A stretch of 57,626 bases of DNA. It comes from Bacillota bacterium. Its GTDB lineage: Bacteria; Bacillota_I; Bacilli_A; RF39; UBA660. Location: positions 1-57,626 of the forward strand of contig SVAH01000003.1 in NCBI GenBank assembly GCA_015059485.1, in the 5' to 3' direction. The position numbers and the translations under genes are program-made. Position 1 is the first letter of the stretch; every line of letters begins with the position of its first letter. Shown here piece after piece: positions 18,640 through 26,767 of this stretch. A model generated the notes under the pieces. That model was given only the letters and a program-made list of their open reading frames with translations. It ran no database searches and was not told where the DNA came from.

Positions 18640-18668
18640 AAAAAAATTAGAGATTTTTCTCTAATTTT
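18640..18668 (-). terminator. Terminator of the MMPL fusion gene
   Basis: AAAATTAGAGA (18643-18653) pairs with TCTCTAATTTT (18658-18668) and is followed by a T-run on the minus strand. Confidence 0.85.
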
Positions 18669-20352
18669 ACTTAAATAAATTCATTACTCTATCAGTAAAT
18701 GTTTCTTCTTTTTCTTCTTTCTTAGTTGTTTTAACTTCTTCTTTTACTTTTTGACTTTCAATAACTGTTATAAATTTAGTTTCACTAGTTACTTCATCAG
18801 CTTTCTTAGTAAACGTTTCATAATCACTAGCAAGTTTCTTTAATTCTTTTACTTTATTAGTAGTATCTTTTAAGTTATTATTAACAACTGATGATATTTT
18901 ATTTATTCCTTGTTCATTAAATTGTTCCATTCCATTTGCTAAGTTTTCTGTTCCTTCAACTAATTGGTCTAAGCCTCCAACAAGTTCATTTAATGAAACT
19001 GCTACTTTATTAATTATTATATTTTTTACTTGAGTTGCTACTGATAATGCTATTTTTTCACTAGTTGTGCTTGCTGTTTCTGATGCTGTTTGTAAAGCTG
19101 TTTCATATGCCGTTTTAGCTGCAGTTTGTTTTGCAAGTTCTAATGCACTTTGATACATTCTTTCTTTTGCAGATGCTATAGCTTGATTTTCAGCAGCAGT
19201 TACATGTGCACAATAATCAGTCATGCCAGCATTACATGCCTCAAATGCTTGTGCTCCATTTGGATCTTGTTGCATTTGTTTATGAGCTTCTAATTTTAAT
19301 GCATCTATTAATGAAGTATTAGCATCTACTCCTGCATCTGATGCATTTTTTATTTGATGAGTAGCATTTTCAGTTTCCACGACTTTTTGAATAGCAGCCT
19401 TCATTATTGCTTCTTTTTGTGATTCAATTTTTTGTTTAGCAGATTCACTTGCTTGTTTTTTTATACTATTTAAAGTACTAACATCTATTGTTTCATTATT
19501 GCTTTGTAATTTAGCTATTGCCCCTACTACACCATTTCTAATTTTCTTAGCACCATCATTTACTGATTTAGTACCATCAACTAATTTTTCACTACTCTTT
19601 TGTAATGTATCTATTTTAGAATAAATTTCGTCTAATTTATTTAATTTATCTAAATCTACTTCATCTAATACTTTTGAAGTTATTGCTGAATATATACTTC
19701 CAAGTTCAAACTTAGTTGTATCATAAGAAATAGTAACTGTATCCATTCCTTTTAATTCATCAAGATTTAAACTTTCATACAATCCTGGTGCTGTTACACC
19801 AGCTATTACATAATTTATACCATTTGATATCACTTTACCATTTGTTACTTTTAAGTTTTTAGTTGTAGTTGCATCTATTGTTGTAGTTGTTGCTACTACA
19901 AAAGGTGTATATAAATCACCATGTTTTTCATTATTTTTATAATTAATAGTAATTTCTACTTTACCACTTTTTCCAAGCATATCTTTAACTTTAGATTCTT
20001 TACCATTAAATTTATAAGACACATTCATTTCAACAGGTAATTTTTTAGTAGATGTTCCTTTATAATAAATATCATTTTTGCCTGCTTTCCATGTAAGTTT
20101 AGTTCCATCTAATTTAAATGTTTCATCTCCACTAGTATTTTCAATACTATTTAAATCAGTTGCATCTATAATTGTTTCCAATTTTTCATCATTAATTAAA
20201 TGTTCTGTTACGATTGTATATTCATCTTTACCATTTTCAGAGAGTTTAGAATATACTACTTCATCTTTTGTTAATGCAGATACTGGTAATGTATGAAAAG
20301 TCATTAATAAACATAATGAAGTAGCAATTACTTTTTTAGTTTTATTTTTCAT
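18667..20352 (-). CDS. Possible separately translated secreted protein inside the MMPL fusion
   Basis: An ATG at 20350-20352 has a strong ribosome-binding site (AAAGGAAAG, about 8 bases upstream) and encodes a classic signal peptide ending in VSA. From here the protein is 561 residues, extracytoplasmic, with coiled-coil/heptad segments and an acidic-basic C-terminus. It is the in-frame C-terminal part of the 1253-residue frame, so both a fusion and a free secreted form may be made. In relatives I would expect two genes; that is from family knowledge, not seen here. Confidence 0.55.
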   Translation of the reverse strand: MKNKTKKVIATSLCLLMTFHTLPVSALTKDEVVYSKLSENGKDEYTIVTEHLINDEKLETIIDATDLNSIENTSGDETFKLDGTKLTWKAGKNDIYYKGTSTKKLPVEMNVSYKFNGKESKVKDMLGKSGKVEITINYKNNEKHGDLYTPFVVATTTTIDATTTKNLKVTNGKVISNGINYVIAGVTAPGLYESLNLDELKGMDTVTISYDTTKFELGSIYSAITSKVLDEVDLDKLNKLDEIYSKIDTLQKSSEKLVDGTKSVNDGAKKIRNGVVGAIAKLQSNNETIDVSTLNSIKKQASESAKQKIESQKEAIMKAAIQKVVETENATHQIKNASDAGVDANTSLIDALKLEAHKQMQQDPNGAQAFEACNAGMTDYCAHVTAAENQAIASAKERMYQSALELAKQTAAKTAYETALQTASETASTTSEKIALSVATQVKNIIINKVAVSLNELVGGLDQLVEGTENLANGMEQFNEQGINKISSVVNNNLKDTTNKVKELKKLASDYETFTKKADEVTSETKFITVIESQKVKEEVKTTKKEEKEETFTDRVMNLFK

Positions 20353-22428
20353 ATTTATCTTTCCTTTCTTTTTAAAACCTATTGTAGTTTTAGTAATTAA
20401 TTTATCAAACACTATTAATAGTGATGGTACAATAGTCATTACCACTATCATACTTATTATTGCTCCTCTTGAAATAAGAGTACATAATGATCCAATCATA
20501 TCTATTTTTGATACTAAGGATACACCTATAGTTGCAGCAAAGAAACACATTCCACTAACAAATATTGATGAAACTGAATTATCAAGCGCTCCTTTAACTG
20601 CTTGTTTTTTATCTTTTCCATTTTGTCTTTCTTCTAAGTATTTAGTTGTCATTAATATTGCATAGTCTATTGTCGCTCCAAGTTGTATAGTTCCAATTAC
20701 AACAGATGCAATGAATGGTATTTCAACACCTGTAAAATATGGAACTCCCATATTTATAAATATTGCAAATTCAATAGCTGTCACTAATAAAACCGGTAAT
20801 GATATAGATTTAAGAACTAGTAACATAAGTACAAATATTACTGCTATACTTGTTACGTTAACGTTTTTAAAATCTTGATCTGTTATTTGAACTAAGTCTT
20901 TCATAAGAGGTCCTTCACCTGCAACTATTGCATCTTTATCATACGATTTAACAATGTCATTAACAACCTCTATTTGCTCATTTAATTCTTCTGTTGCTAT
21001 ATCATATGTTGAATTAACAAGTATAATTTTATATTTATCATTTTCTAAACTTGATCTTAGTTCATCATTTAACATTGATTCATCAAGTCCATATGATGAT
21101 AATGTTGAGGATGATAGAACTAAATTAATTCCTTCGACATTTTCTATTTCATTAACCATTTGATTAACTTTAGCTGCTTTCATATCTTTAGAAACTAATA
21201 TAATTTCTTGAGATACTATATTATAATCATCTTTTAAAGTTTTAGTTGCCTTTGAATATCCATAATCTGCTGGAATTGATTCATCTAATTTATAATATAC
21301 TCCAGTTTTTTGTTGTGCTTTATATGCTGGAAATAATAGAATTATGAATACTACTAATATTAATTTGTAATGATTCATAACAAAATTCTTTAATATATTA
21401 AATTTTGGAAGTATTTCTTTATGTTTTGTTTTTTCTATTTGTTTATCAAACGTAAGTAATAATGCAGGGAATAATGTAACTACACAAAGAACTCCAAATA
21501 TTACTCCTTTAGCCATTACTATTCCAATATCTGTTCCAAGAGTTAAGTTCATAGTACATAATGCTAAGAAACCAGCTATTGTTGTAAGACTACTTCCAAG
21601 TACTGATACTAAAGTTTCATGTATTGCTTCACTCATTGCTTTATTAACATCATCTTTATTCTCTTTTTTAGCCTTTTCATACTTATGATATAAGAATATT
21701 GAAAAATCTGTTGTAACTCCAAGTTGTAATACTGCGCTTATTGCTTTTGTTATATAAGAGATATTTCCAAGTAATATGTTTGAACCCATGTTAAATAGAA
21801 TAGCTACTCCTATATTAAGAATTAAAAGTATAGGTACTAAATATGAATCTAGTGAAATCATTAATACTATAACACAAAGAAGTACTGCAACTGCTACATA
21901 TAATGCCATTTCACTATTAAATAATTCTTTTGTATCAAGTACCATAGCACTCATACCACCAACTTTAGATTCTTTATTAACTAAAGTTCTTATTTCTTCT
22001 ACTGCTGCAAGAGTTATATCATCACTTGTAGAATTATTAAATGTTACTAATATTAATCTTGAATTACCATTTGTAACTTTACTTGTTATTTCATTTGGTA
22101 AAAATTCTAAAGGTATTGTTGTACCTGTAATGTCATTAATACTTGCAACTTTATTAACTCCTTCTACTTCTCTTACCCTATCTTCTAATTTAATTATGTC
22201 TTTATCCTTCATGTTTTCTGCAACAATTACTGCATATGCTCCCATATTAAAGTCATTTGTTAATACTTTTTCACCTTGTATTGTTTCAATATCTTCAGGT
22301 AAATACACTAATATGTCATAATTAATTTTTGTTTTAACATACCCAATTAATGCTGGAATAAGTAATAATATTGTTGCAATAATAATTAATTTTCTATGTT
22401 TGCACACAAAATTACCGAGTTTTTTCAT
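18667..22428 (-). CDS. MMPL/RND transporter fused in frame to a secreted heptad-repeat protein
   Basis: 1253 residues. Residues 1-~690 are a complete MMPL-type RND transporter: first helix near residue 15, two large outer loops, and two blocks of membrane helices with the duplicated GxxTDFSIFLYHKYEKAK and GATIDYAILMTTKYLEER motifs. At residue 693 a Met begins a perfect signal peptide (KKVIATSLCLLMTFHTLPVSA) of a second protein whose C-terminal part has Leu-x-x-Gly-type heptads (LVEGTENLANGMEQ) and coiled coil, as in YhgE/Pip-like proteins. No stop codon separates them. AAAGGAGGAC precedes the gene start. Probably a lipid or envelope exporter under the divergent TetR. Confidence 0.8.
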   Translation of the reverse strand: MKKLGNFVCKHRKLIIIATILLLIPALIGYVKTKINYDILVYLPEDIETIQGEKVLTNDFNMGAYAVIVAENMKDKDIIKLEDRVREVEGVNKVASINDITGTTIPLEFLPNEITSKVTNGNSRLILVTFNNSTSDDITLAAVEEIRTLVNKESKVGGMSAMVLDTKELFNSEMALYVAVAVLLCVIVLMISLDSYLVPILLILNIGVAILFNMGSNILLGNISYITKAISAVLQLGVTTDFSIFLYHKYEKAKKENKDDVNKAMSEAIHETLVSVLGSSLTTIAGFLALCTMNLTLGTDIGIVMAKGVIFGVLCVVTLFPALLLTFDKQIEKTKHKEILPKFNILKNFVMNHYKLILVVFIILLFPAYKAQQKTGVYYKLDESIPADYGYSKATKTLKDDYNIVSQEIILVSKDMKAAKVNQMVNEIENVEGINLVLSSSTLSSYGLDESMLNDELRSSLENDKYKIILVNSTYDIATEELNEQIEVVNDIVKSYDKDAIVAGEGPLMKDLVQITDQDFKNVNVTSIAVIFVLMLLVLKSISLPVLLVTAIEFAIFINMGVPYFTGVEIPFIASVVIGTIQLGATIDYAILMTTKYLEERQNGKDKKQAVKGALDNSVSSIFVSGMCFFAATIGVSLVSKIDMIGSLCTLISRGAIISMIVVMTIVPSLLIVFDKLITKTTIGFKKKGKINMKNKTKKVIATSLCLLMTFHTLPVSALTKDEVVYSKLSENGKDEYTIVTEHLINDEKLETIIDATDLNSIENTSGDETFKLDGTKLTWKAGKNDIYYKGTSTKKLPVEMNVSYKFNGKESKVKDMLGKSGKVEITINYKNNEKHGDLYTPFVVATTTTIDATTTKNLKVTNGKVISNGINYVIAGVTAPGLYESLNLDELKGMDTVTISYDTTKFELGSIYSAITSKVLDEVDLDKLNKLDEIYSKIDTLQKSSEKLVDGTKSVNDGAKKIRNGVVGAIAKLQSNNETIDVSTLNSIKKQASESAKQKIESQKEAIMKAAIQKVVETENATHQIKNASDAGVDANTSLIDALKLEAHKQMQQDPNGAQAFEACNAGMTDYCAHVTAAENQAIASAKERMYQSALELAKQTAAKTAYETALQTASETASTTSEKIALSVATQVKNIIINKVAVSLNELVGGLDQLVEGTENLANGMEQFNEQGINKISSVVNNNLKDTTNKVKELKKLASDYETFTKKADEVTSETKFITVIESQKVKEEVKTTKKEEKEETFTDRVMNLFK

Positions 22429-22446
22429 TTTTTGTCCTCCTTTTTC

Positions 22447-22459
22447 TGACTACCGGTCA
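22447..22459. promoter_or_regulatory. TetR operator 1 (TGAC-N5-GTCA)
   Basis: TGAC (22447-22450), five bases, GTCA (22456-22459), just downstream of the MMPL -10 box. Identical half-sites to operator 2. Confidence 0.7.
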
Positions 22460-22460
22460 T

Positions 22461-22489
22461 ATATTAACATATTCTTGACCATTAGTCAA
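22461..22489 (-). promoter_or_regulatory. Promoter of the MMPL gene
   Basis: TTGACT (22484-22489), 17 bases, TAATAT (22461-22466) on the minus strand. Both TetR-type dyads overlap or abut it. Confidence 0.65.
22475..22489. promoter_or_regulatory. TetR operator 2 (TTGAC-N5-GTCAA)
   Basis: TTGAC (22475-22479), five bases, GTCAA (22485-22489), covering the -35 box of the MMPL promoter. Its centre is 29 bp from operator 1. Confidence 0.7.
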
Positions 22490-22517
22490 TAATATTGTAT
22501 GATATTTACGTAATTTA

Positions 22518-22546
22518 TTTACAAATTTCTTATTTTATTGTATTTT
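22518..22546 (+). promoter_or_regulatory. Promoter of the tetR gene
   Basis: TTTACA (22518-22523), 17 bases, TATTTT (22541-22546), about 27 bases before the start. Confidence 0.55.
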
Positions 22547-22572
22547 TATATTAGAAAAAGCGGTGATTAGTA

Positions 22573-23172
22573 ATGATAATAAGAAAGAAAATAGAAGAAA
22601 ATAAGACTCAAAAAGAGAGTAATTTACTTGAAAGTGCATTTAAATTATTTACTGATAAAGGAATTAAAGACACTTCTATTCAAGAAATTGCAGATAATGC
22701 TGGTGTTGGAAAAGGTACATTTTATTTATATTTTAAAGATAAATATGATATTCAAGAACAACTAATAACTAGAAAATCTAATAAATTATTTAATGATGCA
22801 TTAAAAAAACTAAGTAAAGAAAATATTGATAAATTTGATGAACAAATAATATTTATTATAAATTATGTAATTGATGAATTAACTAAAAATACTATTCTAT
22901 TAAAATTTATTTCTAAAAATTTATCTTTTGGAGTTTATAATTCAAAATTAAATCATTTAGTAGATGAAAAACTAGGTATAAAAGAAATGTTTTTAAATGG
23001 TGTAAAAGAAAATAATCTTAAATTAAAAAATCCTGATGTTACTTTATTTATGATTATAGAACTTACATCTTCTACATGTTTCTCTTGTATATTAAATAAA
23101 GAACCATTACCAATAAATGAATATAAGCCTTATTTGTTTGAAGAAATAAAAAGATTACTAAAGGAGAATTAA
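22573..23172 (+). CDS. TetR/AcrR family repressor
   Basis: 199 residues. N-terminal HTH: LLESAFKLFTDKGIKDTSIQEIADNAG followed by KGTFYLYFKDK (residues ~16-57), the standard TetR DNA-binding helices. The C-terminal ~140 residues are a helical ligand domain. Divergent from the MMPL transporter gene, with two TGAC-N5-GTCA palindromes in the MMPL promoter: a typical repressor and exporter pair. The ligand is probably what the transporter moves. GGTGAT lies before the ATG. Confidence 0.9.
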   Translation: MIIRKKIEENKTQKESNLLESAFKLFTDKGIKDTSIQEIADNAGVGKGTFYLYFKDKYDIQEQLITRKSNKLFNDALKKLSKENIDKFDEQIIFIINYVIDELTKNTILLKFISKNLSFGVYNSKLNHLVDEKLGIKEMFLNGVKENNLKLKNPDVTLFMIIELTSSTCFSCILNKEPLPINEYKPYLFEEIKRLLKEN

Positions 23173-23173
23173 T

Positions 23174-23956
23174 ATGACAGAAGAAGAATACAATAATTTT
23201 GTAAAAAGATATGATAAGTTCAATAATAATAATTTGCCAACACCATTTTGGGACGAAGAAAGACAAGTTTTAGAATACGTGCACTTCTATAAAAATAAAG
23301 GAACAAAAAAATTAGATGTTTCTTCTACACTTGAATACTCTTTAGGAGATATAACTAATGCAAGTTTATATTATCCATTTAATGCAAAAATAATAATCTC
23401 TTATTTAGAGAAAAATAAACGCATATTTAACATTGAAGTTGGTCATAGTCATGAACATTGTTTTGAAGATGTTGTTAAAGCTCTTTATTATTCTCCAGAA
23501 TCTTTTAGCATTTCAAAAGAAGATGAAAAATTTTACAGCAAGCAACAATTAGAATATTTAGGAAGAGTTCAAAAATATTTATTGTTTATCGGATTAAAAG
23601 ATATAGAATCACAAAAAATACCTGTTTCAAGATTTAGAAATAAAAAACAATCTAAGTATGATGGAGCTTATGTTCATGAATATTCTGACAAATTAATCAG
23701 CGATATAAAAAATAATAATAGAGATTTTGTAATATATGACTGGTACCCAGAGTATTCTGAAAATAAAAAATATAAGCCACATGAATATAGGGCATTAATT
23801 GTAAATGAAAATGATGATTTCAAATTATTTATAGAATATACTAAAAGTGAAGTTAAAACTTATAAAGATATTAAAAATATCATTAAAGATGATAAATATA
23901 AAGATGATGATAAACTTGTTTTAAAATATTTCAAAGTTCTAGAAATGTTTGAATAA
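23174..23956 (+). CDS. Protein of unknown function in the tetR operon
   Basis: 260 residues, soluble, no signal peptide or membrane helix. It begins one base after the TetR stop, with AAGGAG inside the TetR C-terminus, so the two are co-translated. Charged and aromatic-rich; a GHSHEH cluster near residue 94 could bind metal, but I recognise no family. The operon shares a bidirectional terminator with the convergent PLP-enzyme gene. Confidence 0.55.
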   Translation: MTEEEYNNFVKRYDKFNNNNLPTPFWDEERQVLEYVHFYKNKGTKKLDVSSTLEYSLGDITNASLYYPFNAKIIISYLEKNKRIFNIEVGHSHEHCFEDVVKALYYSPESFSISKEDEKFYSKQQLEYLGRVQKYLLFIGLKDIESQKIPVSRFRNKKQSKYDGAYVHEYSDKLISDIKNNNRDFVIYDWYPEYSENKKYKPHEYRALIVNENDDFKLFIEYTKSEVKTYKDIKNIIKDDKYKDDDKLVLKYFKVLEMFE

Positions 23957-23965
23957 ATTATAATA

Positions 23966-23998
23966 ATAAAAATCACATATTTCTATGTGATTATTTTT
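23966..23998. terminator. Bidirectional terminator between convergent genes
   Basis: AATCACATA (23971-23979) pairs with TATGTGATT (23984-23992), flanked by A-rich and T-rich runs on either side. Confidence 0.8.
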
Positions 23999-25220
23999 CT
24001 TCTTGTAAAAATTCTAATGCTTTTTTTAATGCTAACTTTCCGTAACTATATGATACACTACCTTGTTGATATGCTATATATGGTTCTCTTAATGGACCAT
24101 CACATGATATTTCAATTGAAGATCCTTGAGTAAATGAACCAGAGGCCATTATTACTTTATCATCATATCCAGGCATATCCCAAGGTTGTGGTATAGCAAA
24201 CGAATCAACTGGACTTCCAGCTTGTATTCCTTGACAATATCTAATTAGTTTTTCTGGATCTCTAAACGTTATATTTTGTACAATATCTGCTCTTTTATCA
24301 TAATATTTAGGTTCTACATCATAACCCAATTTTTCAAGTACTTTTGATGTAAGTATTGCCACTTTTAAACTACTTGCAACAACACTTGGTGCAAAATATA
24401 TTCCTTGAAGTATTGACTTATTAATTCCAAGAGATGGACCAACTTCTTTGCCTTCACCTGGTAATGTTAATCTTTCTGCAGCAAGTTCAACAAGTTTTTT
24501 CTTACCTGCAATATATGCACCATTCGGAGCTATTGATGCACCAAGATTCTTTATAAGAGATCCAACAATTATGTCACACCCCACTTCTAAAGGTGTTTTA
24601 TTTTCAACAAACTCACAATAACAATTGTCTACCATAATTATTATATTCTTATCTATATTTTTAATAAATTTAACTACTTTTTCTATCTTATTTAAAGTAA
24701 TACTTTTTCTAGTTGAATACCCCTTACTTCTTTGAATTTCTATTACTTTAACTTTATTTTTTAATAAATACTTTTCTATTCTTTTGTAATCAAAATCATC
24801 ATTTAATAAATCTATTTCATCATATTTGATTCCAAATGACTTTAATGAACTAGGATTTTTCTTTATTCCAATTACTTCATGTAATGTATCATACGGTGTT
24901 CCACTTATACTTAATAATGTATCATTAGGTCTTAAAATGGCAAAGAAACAAACATTTAATGCATGTGATCCTGATATAAACTGGTTTCTAACAAGTGCAT
25001 CTTCTGCGCCTAAAATTTCTGCAAATATTTTTTCGATAGTATCTCTACCTAAATCATTATATCCATAACCAGTTGTTGAATTAAAGCATGCTTCTGATAC
25101 ATTATTATTCCAAAATGCATTTAATACTTTAGTACTATTAAGATATTCTTGTTCATCTATATTTTTATAAACATCTACTAGTTCTTTTTCACTTTCTTTT
25201 ATTAATTCATCTATATTCAT
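23991..25220 (-). CDS. Methionine gamma-lyase-like PLP enzyme (aluminium-resistance family)
   Basis: 409 residues, full length for the Alum_res/YnbB family of fold-type I PLP enzymes. Seen: STTGYGYND near residue 48, the PLP-binding Lys in GSLIKNLGA (~residue 228), RLTLPGEGKEVG, and the C-terminal GGSF/TQGSSIE-type segment (ASGSFTQGSSIEI). The family is annotated as cystathionine beta-lyase or methionine gamma-lyase-like, but the true substrate is uncertain. The start ATG overlaps the SDR stop by four bases (ATGA). Third gene of a GNAT-SDR-PLP operon. Confidence 0.85.
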   Translation of the reverse strand: MNIDELIKESEKELVDVYKNIDEQEYLNSTKVLNAFWNNNVSEACFNSTTGYGYNDLGRDTIEKIFAEILGAEDALVRNQFISGSHALNVCFFAILRPNDTLLSISGTPYDTLHEVIGIKKNPSSLKSFGIKYDEIDLLNDDFDYKRIEKYLLKNKVKVIEIQRSKGYSTRKSITLNKIEKVVKFIKNIDKNIIIMVDNCYCEFVENKTPLEVGCDIIVGSLIKNLGASIAPNGAYIAGKKKLVELAAERLTLPGEGKEVGPSLGINKSILQGIYFAPSVVASSLKVAILTSKVLEKLGYDVEPKYYDKRADIVQNITFRDPEKLIRYCQGIQAGSPVDSFAIPQPWDMPGYDDKVIMASGSFTQGSSIEISCDGPLREPYIAYQQGSVSYSYGKLALKKALEFLQEEK

Positions 25221-25954
25221 GCTTTAAACCCTCCATCTACTCTTATTATTTCTCCATTAATATAGCTTGCACTATCACTTGCTAAAAAATAAATAACATT
25301 AGCTATTTCTTCTGGATTTGCAAATCTATTAAGAAGTATTTTTTTATTTTCTTCTTTTATAAAATCTTTATCTAATTCTTTGTTCATATCTGTATTAACC
25401 CATCCTGGTGCAACAGAATTAACTCTTACATTTGGAGCAAATTCTATAGCTAAATTTTTAGTTAAAGATATAAGTCCTGCTTTTGATGCATCATAATCCA
25501 TACTTTCTGGATATATAGTATCTATACCATTTGTTGATGATACATTAACTATTGATGGATTATCTTCTTTTTTTAAATGTTCATATGCATACTTGCTTAC
25601 TAAAAAAGGTCCAATCAAGTTAACATCTAAAATTCTTCTAAAGTTTTCTTTTTTCTTCATTTCAAAGGTAGTGTCTATAGCTATACCTGCATTATTTATT
25701 ACACAATCTAATTTATTAAATGTTTTAATAATAATATTAATCATTTCTTTTACTTGTTCTTCATCTGATATATCAGCTTTAGTTAATAATACTTTAACTT
25801 TATATTTTGTTTCTATATATTCTTTTAAATTGTATGCAATTTCATCACTATTTATATAGTTAATTACTACATCATAATTATTTTTTGCAAATGTTTCTAC
25901 TACAGATTTTCCAATACCTCTAGTACCACCTGTTACTAAAACCACTTTATTCAT
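25217..25954 (-). CDS. Short-chain dehydrogenase/reductase (FabG-like)
   Basis: 245 residues. Classical SDR: TGGTRGIG nucleotide loop (residues ~8-15), NNAG (~88-91), catalytic Ser in VNVSST, and Tyr-x3-Lys in DYDASKAG (~153-160), ending DGGFKA. This resembles 3-oxoacyl-ACP reductase FabG and also YmfI-type EF-P 5-aminopentanone reductases. No fatty-acid genes are nearby, so the substrate stays open. AGGTGAG precedes the ATG; the next gene starts within its stop. Confidence 0.85.
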   Translation of the reverse strand: MNKVVLVTGGTRGIGKSVVETFAKNNYDVVINYINSDEIAYNLKEYIETKYKVKVLLTKADISDEEQVKEMINIIIKTFNKLDCVINNAGIAIDTTFEMKKKENFRRILDVNLIGPFLVSKYAYEHLKKEDNPSIVNVSSTNGIDTIYPESMDYDASKAGLISLTKNLAIEFAPNVRVNSVAPGWVNTDMNKELDKDFIKEENKKILLNRFANPEEIANVIYFLASDSASYINGEIIRVDGGFKA

Positions 25955-25962
25955 ATTCTCAC

Positions 25963-26463
25963 CTATTTTCTTGTTTTTTCTATATAATATGGATTATTTT
26001 TTATAAAATCTATCTTTTTATTTAAATAGTCATCATCATCTGGATAAAATCCAGCCGCTTCTGATGCTATCATACTTGCAGTATTACTTCTATCAATACT
26101 AAATCTTATTTCTCTTAAATCAGTGTTCTTTTCATATATATAATTTGTAATTTCTTCAAGTAACATTCTTCCTAAATGTTTTCCTCTAAATTCTTTTAAT
26201 ATAGACATTTCTAGATAAATATAACTATCTTTCTTAGATTTTGCAGTTAAATATAAATAACCAACTATATTGTTTTCATATTTTATTAAATAGGAATTAG
26301 CATACTCCAAGTTATCAACGCTTCTACTTAATACAAGTCTTTGTTCCACTTCGTTAATCATATCAGACTTAGAATTTGTTTGAAATTCTTTATAAATTTT
26401 TAGATGTTCATTATTTGTATTATCAAATGTTTCTAAAAAAAGATTATCAGTTATTTTTATCAT
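25963..26463 (-). CDS. GNAT family N-acetyltransferase
   Basis: About 166 residues. GNAT core: VGYLYL strand, then YLEMSILKEFRGKHLGRMLLEEI with the R/Q-x-x-G-x-G/A-type acetyl-CoA loop (RGKHLG), then NTASMIASEAAGF. The start is placed at the ATG at 26463 because an upstream in-frame TTG lies inside the -10 box (TATAAT, 26485-26490), and AAAGAGGC precedes the ATG. First gene of the operon with the SDR and PLP enzyme. Substrate unknown. Confidence 0.8.
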   Translation of the reverse strand: MIKITDNLFLETFDNTNNEHLKIYKEFQTNSKSDMINEVEQRLVLSRSVDNLEYANSYLIKYENNIVGYLYLTAKSKKDSYIYLEMSILKEFRGKHLGRMLLEEITNYIYEKNTDLREIRFSIDRSNTASMIASEAAGFYPDDDDYLNKKIDFIKNNPYYIEKTRK

Positions 26464-26484
26464 AAAATGCCTCTTTTCTCTTGT

Positions 26485-26513
26485 ATTATACAAAAATATT
26501 ACATTTTTAACAA
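26485..26513 (-). promoter_or_regulatory. Promoter of the GNAT-SDR-PLP operon
   Basis: TTGTTA (26508-26513), 17 bases, TATAAT (26485-26490) on the minus strand. It fixes the GNAT start downstream of it. Confidence 0.7.
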
Positions 26514-26543
26514 CTTTTCATTTTATTTTTTACATTTTTTTAG

Positions 26544-26549
26544 TATAAT
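26544..26549 (+). promoter_or_regulatory. -10 box of the 42-residue basic protein gene
   Basis: Perfect TATAAT, 32 bases before the GTG start; -35 weak (TTTTAT at 26521-26526, 17-base spacer). Confidence 0.5.
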
Positions 26550-26581
26550 ACTAGATGAGTTATATGAACGGAGGGATAAAA

Positions 26582-26710
26582 GTGAAAGTTTATAAAAAGA
26601 ATTTACCAGATGGTGTTAAAAAGTGCTTTGGTTATGACAAAGGTGTTAAAGTTAAACTTATTAACAAAAAATACTTAAAAAAGAAAAATAAAAAAGTTGA
26701 AGACAAATAA
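26582..26710 (+). CDS. Small very basic protein (42 residues)
   Basis: GTG start 5 bases after a GGAGGGA ribosome-binding site. The product MKVYKKNLPDGVKKCFGYDK...VEDK has about 15 lysines in 42 residues and one Cys. It has its own -10 box, SD and intrinsic terminator, so it is a complete transcription unit rather than a chance frame. The charge suggests nucleic-acid or ribosome binding, but nothing in the sequence proves this. I do not recognise the family. Confidence 0.65.
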   Translation: MKVYKKNLPDGVKKCFGYDKGVKVKLINKKYLKKKNKKVEDK

Positions 26711-26733
26711 TCTCTTTTATTGAGATTTTTTTA
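26709..26733 (+). terminator. Terminator of the small basic protein gene
   Basis: AATCTC (26709-26714) pairs with GAGATT (26722-26727), followed by a T-run to 26732. Confidence 0.7.
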
Positions 26734-26741
26734 TTTTATAC

Positions 26742-26767
26742 AAAAAAAGAAATACATATGTATTTCT
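26742..26767 (-). terminator. Terminator of the LemA-TPM operon
   Basis: A perfect 20-bp palindrome AGAAATACATATGTATTTCT (26748-26767), followed by seven T on the minus strand. Confidence 0.85.

Noticed and set aside
21776..22321. Plus-strand frame of 181 codons inside the MMPL gene
   Set aside because: Antisense shadow of well-conserved membrane segments; no RBS and no recognisable protein.
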